NCBI GenBank assembly: GCA_043767025.1
Contig: JAYUHK010000122.1
Span: 1 to 10,230 of the forward strand
Length of the DNA: 10,230 nucleotides
Source of the DNA: JAYUHK01 sp043767025
GTDB lineage: Bacteria; Bacteroidota; Bacteroidia; Chitinophagales; Saprospiraceae
Reading direction: 5' to 3'
A program made the position numbers and the translations under genes. The notes beneath the pieces are model-generated. The model saw nothing but the letters and a program-made list of their open reading frames with translations. It was not told the DNA's origin and searched no databases. This document shows, in pieces, positions 1-6,363 of this stretch; the stretch's first letter is position 1; each line of letters opens with the position of its first letter.

Positions 1-120
1 ATTACAACCAATCACTGCGTTATTTTTTCGTTACAACGCCCTGCGTTGCGCCTCAAAAATGCCTTGTTATTGTTTGAATTGATTGGAAAAAATTAAGTAT
101 CTTATTTTTTCCTCATTTCT
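1..120. repeat. Intergenic repeat, copy 1 (~120 bp)
   Basis: This stretch recurs at 2177-2297 in the same orientation. The first 60 positions differ at only two sites (33 and 42). The second half has about eight substitutions and one single-base indel, giving roughly 90% identity by eye. A short hairpin sits inside it: CAACGC (34-39), a 3-nt loop, then GCGTTG (43-48). One of the substitutions lies in that loop and leaves the stem intact. A wider pair, CCAATCA (8-14) and TGATTGG (80-86), is also inverted. No reading frame runs through it. It resembles a dispersed palindromic or MITE-like intergenic repeat, but its family is unknown to me. The window starts exactly at its first base, so its true left end cannot be seen. 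Confidence 0.85.
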
Positions 121-236
121 AAAACGAAGTAAAAATAACAGCAATATTTTTTCTGTGCCAGCCAAAATGTCCGAAAACTACTTTTGAGCGGCTGAATAAA
201 GCAGATGAATGAGTGAGTGAAAAATCGCACTGTTCA

Positions 237-275
237 AAAAAAAAGTGTCGAGCTGCGCTCTCGACACTTTTTTTT
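237..275 (-). terminator. Rho-independent terminator of the ABC transporter gene
   Basis: A perfect inverted repeat: eight A plus GTGTCGAG (237-252), a 7-nt loop (253-259), then CTCGACAC plus eight T (260-275). On the minus strand it ends in a U-run and lies 15 bp beyond the stop codon of the ABC transporter gene. The A and T tracts flank both sides, so it could also stop transcription entering from the left. Confidence 0.9.
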
Positions 276-290
276 ACTTTATATTTACCG

Positions 291-2096
291 TTATACCAGC
301 TCGAATTGTAGGCGCGCGAGGTTGTTGTAAATCCCGTTTTCGAGCGTAGAAAGTTCTTCGTGCGTACCTTTTTCTACTATCATTCCCTTATCAATCACAT
401 AAATACAATCCACTTCGCGGACAGTGGCGAGGCGGTGCGCAATGATGATAGATGTGCGTCCCTGCATGAGGTGGTCGAGTGCGTCTTGCACCACGCGCTC
501 GGATTCGGCATCTAATGAAGACGTGGCTTCGTCGAGGATAAGGATAGACGGATTGCGCAAAATGGCGCGCGCAATAGCGACTCGTTGGCGTTGTCCGCCC
601 GAAAGTTTTACGCCACGCTCGCCGACTATCGTTTCCAAACCCTCTGGAAAACTACTGATAAAATCCCACGCATTGGCTTGTTGGGCGGCAGAGATTATTT
701 CGGCATCGCTGGCTGTGGGTTTGCCGTAGCGAATATTTTCCCGAATCGTGCCTCCAAATAAAAGCACTTCTTGCGGGACTATCGCCAAATTCTGACGGTA
801 TTCTGTGATGTTAAAATCATTAATATTTTTTTCATCTACTTTTATAGTGCCGCTTTCGAGGTCATAAAAACGCATCAGAAGTTGCACAATAGTTGACTTT
901 CCGGCACCGCTCGTCCCGACCAATGCTATTTTTTTTCCCGCTTCCACTTCAAAGCTAATGCCTTTTAGTACCGGCATATCGGCTCGAGTAGGGTACGAAA
1001 ATCGCACATTTTCGTAGCGGATATTTCCCACCAGACGGGTGTAATTTTCTTTGTAGCTCGTGAGTGTCACCTCCGAAGGCTCGTCGAGAATGTCCATGAT
1101 GCGTTCTGAAGCACCGATGGCGCGCAAAAGCTGTGTGTAAAGGTCGCCCAAACTACCCAAACTACCGCCGATAATCGCGGTCAGAGCGATGAACGAAACC
1201 AAATCGCCTGAGCTCATCTGTCCTTTTTGCACCATGATAGCACCTTGCCAAAGCACAAAAAATATTACTCCAAACAAAACAGAAATAACAAAAGCCACAA
1301 ATGCACCGCGCAGACGACCGAATTTGAGTGAAATCACAACCAATCGGTCAATAGAATTTCCGTAGCGGACGGTTTCAAAAAGTTCGTTGGTGAAGGCTTT
1401 TACGGCACTGATGGACTGCAAAGTTTCTTCAATAATCACATTGGTAGCGGCTAATTCGTCTTGTCTTTTTTTGGAAAAACGGCGAATATAGCGACCGAAG
1501 AAAATTGCAAAAATCACAATAATCGGGAACGTAGCGAGCATCACCAGAGCCAAATCGGGCGTTTTGTAAAACAAATAAGTGATGCCGATGGAGAGTACGA
1601 CTATTTGGCGCAAAAATTCCGCCACTACGAGTGAAAGAGCGTCGTCGAGTTGCTGCACGTCTGTAGTGGTGCGGCTGGTGAGTTCTCCGACTCGATTTTT
1701 TTCAAAAAAAACCGTTGGGAACGTAATGATTTTATTGTAAAGAGCTTTCCGAATATCCGCCATACTTTTTTCGCTCACATAAGTAAAAATCATCACTCGG
1801 GTGAACGAAACAATGGATTGCAATACCAAAATCACAAGCAGACCGATGCCCACTTCGGGCAGCGTGAAGCCGTACTGTGGCTTGCCTGTAGCGATATTGA
1901 TAAGCTCGCCGGAGGCGACCGGAAATATCATAAAAACTACGCTCGACAAGCCAAGCAGCACTATGCCAAGTACGAAATACAATCGGTAAGGGCTGATATA
2001 AGAAAAAACCCGCATTGCTTTTTTGAAAGAACTTTTACTCACTTTGAGTGGCTTTCCTTCGTCTTCGTCGGCTTCCCAGCCGCGTCTTCTCGCCAT
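291..2096 (-). CDS. ABC half-transporter, permease fused to ATPase (MsbA/ABCB-type exporter)
   Basis: An inner-membrane exporter of 601 residues, the usual length of a homodimeric type IV ABC exporter. The N-terminal half carries six predicted membrane helices (about 40-62, 80-104, 160-177, 181-201, 263-283, 298-322). The C-terminal half is a complete nucleotide-binding domain: A-loop Tyr368, Walker A GTSGAGKST (394-402), Q-loop Gln442, signature LSGGQ (498-502), Walker B ending in LDEA (521-524), D-loop SSLD (526-529) and H-loop His554. No key residue is missing, so it should be active. The substrate cannot be read from sequence; relatives flip lipid A precursors, other lipids or drugs. The gene appears monocistronic, with its own promoter-like box upstream and a strong terminator just past the stop. 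The ATG at 2094-2096 is favoured because the charged N-terminus is typical and the frame is closed by the promoter region. Direct repeats lie on both sides. Confidence 0.95.
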   Translation of the reverse strand: MARRRGWEADEDEGKPLKVSKSSFKKAMRVFSYISPYRLYFVLGIVLLGLSSVVFMIFPVASGELINIATGKPQYGFTLPEVGIGLLVILVLQSIVSFTRVMIFTYVSEKSMADIRKALYNKIITFPTVFFEKNRVGELTSRTTTDVQQLDDALSLVVAEFLRQIVVLSIGITYLFYKTPDLALVMLATFPIIVIFAIFFGRYIRRFSKKRQDELAATNVIIEETLQSISAVKAFTNELFETVRYGNSIDRLVVISLKFGRLRGAFVAFVISVLFGVIFFVLWQGAIMVQKGQMSSGDLVSFIALTAIIGGSLGSLGDLYTQLLRAIGASERIMDILDEPSEVTLTSYKENYTRLVGNIRYENVRFSYPTRADMPVLKGISFEVEAGKKIALVGTSGAGKSTIVQLLMRFYDLESGTIKVDEKNINDFNITEYRQNLAIVPQEVLLFGGTIRENIRYGKPTASDAEIISAAQQANAWDFISSFPEGLETIVGERGVKLSGGQRQRVAIARAILRNPSILILDEATSSLDAESERVVQDALDHLMQGRTSIIIAHRLATVREVDCIYVIDKGMIVEKGTHEELSTLENGIYNNLARLQFELV

Positions 2097-2124
2097 AATT
2101 TTTTTATTTTTTAAAATAGAATCA

Positions 2125-2156
2125 CAAAAGTAGTTTAAGAATGTATCTAAAATAAA
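2125..2156 (-). promoter_or_regulatory. Putative Bacteroidota promoter for the ABC transporter
   Basis: Reading the minus strand, TACTTTTG (2132 down to 2125) matches the -7 consensus TAnnTTTG. Twenty bases further upstream is TTTA (2156-2153), three of four matches to the -33 TTTG. The predicted transcript would start near 2118, leaving a leader of about 22 nt. The same box sequence TACTTTTG occurs before the glycosyltransferase gene. Confidence 0.5.
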
Positions 2157-2176
2157 ATACTCACTTTTTCTGCCAA

Positions 2177-2297
2177 ATTACAACCAATCACTGCGTTATT
2201 TTTTCGTTTCAACGCCCCGCGTTGCGCCTCAAAAATGCCTTATTATTGATTGAATTTATTTGAAAAAATTGGAGTACCTCATTTTTTCCTCATTCCT
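2177..2297. repeat. Intergenic repeat, copy 2 (~120 bp)
   Basis: Same orientation as the copy at 1-120 and about 90% identical by eye, with 58 of the first 60 positions shared. The inner hairpin is kept: CAACGC (2210-2215), loop CCC, GCGTTG (2219-2224). In this copy TGATTG sits at 2247-2252 rather than at the position seen in copy 1, so the outer inverted pair is less regular. It lies 80 bp upstream of the ABC transporter start, just beyond that gene's putative promoter. Together the two copies bracket the transporter gene as direct repeats. Confidence 0.85.
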
Positions 2298-2466
2298 TAT
2301 AAAACGTTATCAATAAACATTTCTAAAATAATATCCAAGTATCCTGAACGTAAATGCGTTTATGGAAAGAAAGTTCATTTTTTGAATCAATATCAATATA
2401 AAAAGTAAACCAAAAGTCACATTTTTGATAAAAATGAAAAAAAATATCTAAAAATGAATAAAAAAC

Positions 2467-2497
2467 TTGCATCGTAACTAAAATGTTATTAACTTTG
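2467..2497 (+). promoter_or_regulatory. Putative Bacteroidota promoter for the T9SS cargo gene
   Basis: TTG at 2467-2469 and TAACTTTG at 2490-2497 are separated by 20 bases, a good fit to the phylum's -33/-7 promoter. Transcription would start near 2503. A second -7-like box, TATCTTTG, lies at 2527-2534 but has no TTTG at the right distance. Confidence 0.6.
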
Positions 2498-2502
2498 CAG
2501 TA

Positions 2503-2679
2503 CTAAATCTTACTCTGTTCAGACAATATCTTTGTTTTAAGCGCAATCAGGCTATTTTCAATAGCTGTCACACCGCTCGGATTATTTCGTTTTTTTTTGA
2601 AACTCCTCTGTTGGGCAATGAATAATTGTCACAAAAAAACACTATTTAATAATTTTTCAACACTTAAACATTTACTTCA
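2503..2679 (+). other. Long untranslated leader of the T9SS cargo gene
   Basis: If the predicted promoter is right, the mRNA carries a leader of about 175 nt before the ATG at 2680. It contains a small hairpin, GCTATT (2551-2556), loop TTC, AATAGC (2560-2565), and is otherwise mostly A/T-rich. There is no Shine-Dalgarno site and I recognise no known riboswitch. The rest of the gap between 2298 and 2466 shows no gene or clear structure. Confidence 0.4.
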
Positions 2680-3600
2680 ATGAAACAAGTAATTTTTACA
2701 CTTTTATTTTTCGTAGCTACACTGACAAGCTCTTTGGCTCAAAGTTGTGGCTCGAATTTGTCCCCAAATTATGGCTACGGTCCGACTTTTTTCGCCCTTT
2801 CATTTCCTACCAGTGCTGACGCTACTAACTATGTAAACAATGGAACTGTGCCAGTAGGTGCAAATAAAACCGTTACTATCGTGATTGGCGGCGTTACAAA
2901 AACGTTCAATTTTTATGGTTTTTTGGGAGCAGTTGCTATTTTTCAGAGCGTCGACGGCACATCGATTCCGACTAACACTGCTTTGACTGTGTCTGGTGTA
3001 AGTCCGTGCAGCTACCAAGCCAATGGACCGCTGCCTATCGAACTTAGCGGTTTTGGGGTTGCTTTGCAAGGCAAAGAAGCGATACTTCACTGGGAAACTG
3101 CGAGTGAGCAAAATAATTTTTATTTCAATATTGAGCGTTCTTTTGACGGCATCAACTTCAGTACCATCGGCACGATGGCTGGAAAAGGCAATAGTTTTAA
3201 GAATACAAACTATATTTTTACTGATAAAAATTTGGATAAAGTTGCTGCCAGCAATAAAATTTACTATCGCTTGAAACAGACGGATTTTGACCACAGGTCA
3301 TCTCTTTCTAATGTCGTAGTGGTACAGTTGAAGCAAAAAAGCGGACAACTCGAAATGTTGGACGTAAAAATGATGGACTACAATGATGAGGTCGTGGTGC
3401 GGTATATGACTCCCGAAGCTGGTCGCATTCAGGCTATTCTGTATGATATTACGGGAAGAATTTACCAAAATATTTCGATAGATGCGACTGTCGGTTTCAA
3501 CGAAATAAAGTTGGACATCAACGAAAAATTCAAAGGCATATTTGTACTTTCTTTGACAGATGGTAAGGATATTGTTACTTCTAAAATAATTCGTCAATAA
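2680..3600 (+). CDS. Secreted T9SS cargo protein with type A C-terminal sorting domain
   Basis: A 306-residue exported protein. Residues 1-20 are a Sec signal peptide with a hydrophobic core and a likely cut after SLA, before Gln21. Residues 21-115 form a small domain I do not recognise, with cysteines at 23 and 110 that could form a disulfide. Residues 117-218 match the linker module common in Bacteroidota secreted proteins, beginning PLPIEL and containing the W-ETASE, ERS-DG and YYRLKQTD motifs. Residues 222-306 are a typical Por secretion-system tail, with YDITGR in the middle and GIFVLSLTDGK near the end. T9SS should carry it through the outer membrane and cleave the tail, leaving it on the surface or released. 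The molecular role of the N-terminal domain is unknown. The gene is monocistronic, with its own promoter and a terminator shared with the next gene. Confidence 0.9.
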   Translation: MKQVIFTLLFFVATLTSSLAQSCGSNLSPNYGYGPTFFALSFPTSADATNYVNNGTVPVGANKTVTIVIGGVTKTFNFYGFLGAVAIFQSVDGTSIPTNTALTVSGVSPCSYQANGPLPIELSGFGVALQGKEAILHWETASEQNNFYFNIERSFDGINFSTIGTMAGKGNSFKNTNYIFTDKNLDKVAASNKIYYRLKQTDFDHRSSLSNVVVVQLKQKSGQLEMLDVKMMDYNDEVVVRYMTPEAGRIQAILYDITGRIYQNISIDATVGFNEIKLDINEKFKGIFVLSLTDGKDIVTSKIIRQ

Positions 3601-3619
3601 ATAGTTTTGTGACATAGTA

Positions 3620-3657
3620 AAAAAAAGCCCAATCAAATTTTTGATTGGGCTTTTTTT
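3620..3657. terminator. Bidirectional terminator between convergent genes
   Basis: A perfect hairpin: an A-run plus GCCCAATCAA (3620-3636), loop of four bases, TTGATTGGGC (3641-3650) plus seven T (3651-3657). It lies 19 bp past the stop of the T9SS cargo gene and 10 bp past the stop of the oppositely oriented oxidoreductase gene, and has U-runs in both directions. Confidence 0.92.
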
Positions 3658-3667
3658 ATGTCGTAGC

Positions 3668-5668
3668 CTACAAAGTAGCTTTCACTTCTTGCGACACATG
3701 ATACGCCAGTGCCTGAATGGACAGCATGGGATTCACGCCGCTTGCTGACGGAAATAGGCTTCCGTCGGCGACAAATAAGTTTTTCACCTCTCGGGTTTCG
3801 CCGTTTGGTTTTACGGGGTGGAGCTTGTTAGAGCCGCCCATTCGAGCTGTTCCCATTTGGTGCGCCGAGTAGAGTGTGTAGTGGTTGGTTTCCCATTTTT
3901 GATGCTCAATTTTTTTCAAAAAACCCTGAAAATCAATATCTTGCGTATCTTTGAGATTAAAAATATGCGGTGAATTGTGCGGTATGCTCAAGCGTTCTGC
4001 GCCTGCGGCACGGTGGATTTTGGCAGCTTCTTGCATTCCTTTTATCAGATGTTTTTTGTCAAACGAATTGATTTTGTAATGAATTTCTGGTCGTTTGTAA
4101 CTGTTGAGTTTCACACTACCCCCAAATTTGTCGCGCACCAAAACGACCATTGCACCAAAATTTGAGGCATTTAGCATTTCCTGTTTGTATTTTTCTCCAC
4201 TTTCCCAACTGGTCGCCACCGCCATCAAGCCCGGATGTATGGGCGGAGTTTCTAATTTGAATCCAAAATTATTTGTAAATTGTGAAAATTCGTGACAAAC
4301 TTCGGTCATCATCGGACCCAGCCACGCCTTCACGGGATTCGGGTACAAAGCCGAAAATGGAACGGTGGGGTGTATGAATAGATTTTTTCCAATTTCTTGA
4401 TGCTTCAGTCCACTTCGCATCAATAAAGCAGGCGTATGAATCGAACCCGCCGACACAATCACTTTGGAAGCACGAATGGTAATTTCTATTTTTTTTGAAC
4501 CTTTTGTGACACTTGCTATTACTCCAACAGCTGCACCATTTTCTGTTAAAATACTTTCTACTTCTGTGTTTGGAAGTACTTCTGCGCCGTTTTTGCACGC
4601 ATCTTTTAGGTATGTTTTTACGGACGATTGCTTCGAGCCATGCACATCTCCGAGCGACGAAAATCCCTGTGCGTCCCAAAAAGATGCAGGTTCTACCTGT
4701 TGGGCATTGAATAAATTTTGTGGAATTTCGTCAATTTTATAGCCCAATTTTTCTGCGCCACGCCTCAAAGATTGGTTCTGAAAATTGTGCTTGATGTCAG
4801 TATTTACGCCCAAACGTTGCTCGACCGCCTCGAATCCTTTCAAATAATTGGCATCTGCGAAGTGCGGATTTTCGTGTTCGCGCGCCCATTCGTCCAACAC
4901 ATAATCGGGTGTACGCAGTGAGCCTGCCCAATTCACGGTCGTCCCGCCGCCCAAACAACTGCCCGCTAAAAACATTGTACCGCCGTCCTTACTGGTCAAA
5001 AGTGCTTTCGAGTCGTATAATTTTTGCAACATTTCGACCTCTCGCTGCGAATATTGATGTTCTTGCAAGTACGGTCCTTTTTCAATCACCAAAACGTGCT
5101 GCCCTGCTGCTGCAAGTTCTGCTGCCACCAAACCGCCGCCTGCACCACTTCCCACAATCACAATATCACAAATTATCGTTTGTTCGTTTGTCACAATTTT
5201 GACATTTATTTCAGAATTTTGGACAAGAATATCATCACTAATCGGACCCGGATATTGCATAGCCGTCCAGTTAGGATTGTTATTGTCTTTGGAAGAATGA
5301 CCGAAATAATAAAGTCCGCACAGTTTTTTTAGCTTACTAAAAGCGGTACGAAGGTCTGGCACAAGGCTGTGTGACCAACGCTGAAGCATCTTTTGGAGCT
5401 GCTCGGAAGTGAGATTACTTGCACCTTTGAGCGGTCCGCCCCAAGTCAAGCCCAACATCGGGACAGACAAAAGTACGAGAAGTTGTATAAATTCTTTCTG
5501 TTCTTCATTGCTCAAAGTAGAAACCAACTGCACAATTTGCTCGGGTACTTTCAGGTCGCTTGCTTTTCGTTTCCAGTATCCGTCAGTGTCATTTTCGACT
5601 TCGACACTCGGAATTATAACGTCACAAATTGCTCTAAAAGCAGACATTTGTTTTTCAGAAATTTGCAT
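3668..5668 (-). CDS. GMC-family FAD oxidoreductase, long-chain alcohol oxidase-like
   Basis: A 666-residue flavoprotein of the glucose-methanol-choline family, which oxidises an alcohol group to a carbonyl using FAD. The Rossmann motif GSGAGGG lies at 173-179, with the FAD-ribose acidic residue Glu196 after it. GGGTTVNW (240-247) and GSIHTPALL (408-416) match the two GMC family signatures. The C-terminal active site is intact: HQMGTARMGG with His603, and DGSLFP-SGVNP with Asn646 as the second catalytic residue. The first ~150 residues are an extra helical domain. Its opening, MSAFRAICDVIIPS, resembles the N-terminus of fatty alcohol oxidases and the small subunit 3 of gluconate dehydrogenases. 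No signal peptide or Tat motif is present, so it is probably cytoplasmic or peripheral. The substrate is not decided by sequence; a long-chain alcohol or sterol is a guess from the N-terminal resemblance. It is divergent from the helix-turn-helix gene across 172 bp. Confidence 0.9.
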   Translation of the reverse strand: MQISEKQMSAFRAICDVIIPSVEVENDTDGYWKRKASDLKVPEQIVQLVSTLSNEEQKEFIQLLVLLSVPMLGLTWGGPLKGASNLTSEQLQKMLQRWSHSLVPDLRTAFSKLKKLCGLYYFGHSSKDNNNPNWTAMQYPGPISDDILVQNSEINVKIVTNEQTIICDIVIVGSGAGGGLVAAELAAAGQHVLVIEKGPYLQEHQYSQREVEMLQKLYDSKALLTSKDGGTMFLAGSCLGGGTTVNWAGSLRTPDYVLDEWAREHENPHFADANYLKGFEAVEQRLGVNTDIKHNFQNQSLRRGAEKLGYKIDEIPQNLFNAQQVEPASFWDAQGFSSLGDVHGSKQSSVKTYLKDACKNGAEVLPNTEVESILTENGAAVGVIASVTKGSKKIEITIRASKVIVSAGSIHTPALLMRSGLKHQEIGKNLFIHPTVPFSALYPNPVKAWLGPMMTEVCHEFSQFTNNFGFKLETPPIHPGLMAVATSWESGEKYKQEMLNASNFGAMVVLVRDKFGGSVKLNSYKRPEIHYKINSFDKKHLIKGMQEAAKIHRAAGAERLSIPHNSPHIFNLKDTQDIDFQGFLKKIEHQKWETNHYTLYSAHQMGTARMGGSNKLHPVKPNGETREVKNLFVADGSLFPSASGVNPMLSIQALAYHVSQEVKATL

Positions 5669-5695
5669 TTTAAATTATTATTTATCAGATTATGT

Positions 5696-5705
5696 GTAAA
5701 TTTAC
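5696..5705. promoter_or_regulatory. Possible operator palindrome between divergent genes
   Basis: GTAAATTTAC is a perfect 10-bp palindrome 28 bp upstream of the oxidoreductase start, inside the 172-bp region shared with the helix-turn-helix gene. It also contains TAAATTTA, seven of eight matches to the -7 box. In such A/T-rich DNA it may be chance. Confidence 0.25.
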
Positions 5706-5840
5706 TTTATTTTTTCATAATTGGAATGAAGAAAATAAGTTGCTTTATTTTTTTAATAAATTCAATCAACAATGTAGTGAAAGATTGTAACTGAACGAAA
5801 AAAAGAGCAGCATATTTCAGACGCATTTCCTATCAAAAGA

Positions 5841-6272
5841 ATGTTGAAAATGTTAGAAAATCATCAAATTACGCAAAGATTTGTGGAGTGTCACGATTTT
5901 TTGAAAAAAAGCGGTAAAATAAAATCCAGCCGTCAGTTCGCCCTTGCGTTGGGTTGTATGCCCCAAAATCTGAACGAAATTCTGAAAGGTCGCCGAGATG
6001 TCACCGTAGAATTATTGCAAAAAGCGGTTGCTATTTACCAAATTAATCCTGCCTATATTTTGGCGGGCAACGTGACAATGTTCTCCAAAAATGAATTAGA
6101 AACGTTCACGCTTGAGCCTATTTCGACTTCCTCGCTGCAAGAAATAAAACAGCAAATAACCGAAATTATGGAGATTTTGGACGAGCAAACCAGCTTAATT
6201 ATCAAACTTCATGTAAAATTGCAGCAGCTGACCGAGCCGCCAGACGACGAAAATATGGACGATGAGATGTAA
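5841..6272 (+). CDS. Small XRE-like helix-turn-helix DNA-binding protein
   Basis: A 143-residue protein. Residues 29-74 form an XRE/Cro-type helix-turn-helix: SRQFALALG, then PQNLNEILKGRRDV, then LLQKAVAIYQINPAYIL. This pattern is common in Bacteroidota, where many small proteins of this kind are annotated only as XRE-family transcriptional regulators. Residues 96-130 look like a coiled coil that could dimerise it, and the tail is strongly acidic (PPDDENMDDEM). It should act in the cytoplasm as a transcription regulator. The target is unknown; its divergent neighbour, the GMC oxidoreductase, is the natural guess. A second ATG three codons in (5850) could be the real start. It is followed after 91 bp by the glycosyltransferase gene on the same strand. 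Confidence 0.85.
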   Translation: MLKMLENHQITQRFVECHDFLKKSGKIKSSRQFALALGCMPQNLNEILKGRRDVTVELLQKAVAIYQINPAYILAGNVTMFSKNELETFTLEPISTSSLQEIKQQITEIMEILDEQTSLIIKLHVKLQQLTEPPDDENMDDEM

Positions 6273-6300
6273 ATAACTGCAAAAAAATAATTAAAATGAT

Positions 6301-6308
6301 TACTTTTG
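6301..6308 (+). promoter_or_regulatory. Putative -7 promoter box for the glycosyltransferase gene
   Basis: TACTTTTG matches the -7 consensus exactly and is identical to the box before the ABC transporter. The expected -33 position (6277-6280) reads CTGC, a poor match. If used, the leader would be about 50 nt. It suggests the glycosyltransferase need not be co-transcribed with the regulator gene. Confidence 0.45.
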
Positions 6309-6363
6309 CTTTTGGAGAAAGTTCAGAATAAACTGCCTATTTTGTCCTCGTTCCTCACAAGGA

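Noticed and set aside
1..120. Repeat as a fragment of a transposase or other coding gene
   Set aside because: Stops interrupt the frames I translated, and the two copies differ by an indel that would shift any frame.
1650..2114. Plus-strand reading frame of 154 codons over the ABC transporter
   Set aside because: It is antisense to a complete, motif-rich transporter gene and its translation has no recognisable features.
2800..3294. Minus-strand frame of 164 codons over the T9SS cargo gene
   Set aside because: It is a shadow of a well-supported secreted protein and resembles no family.
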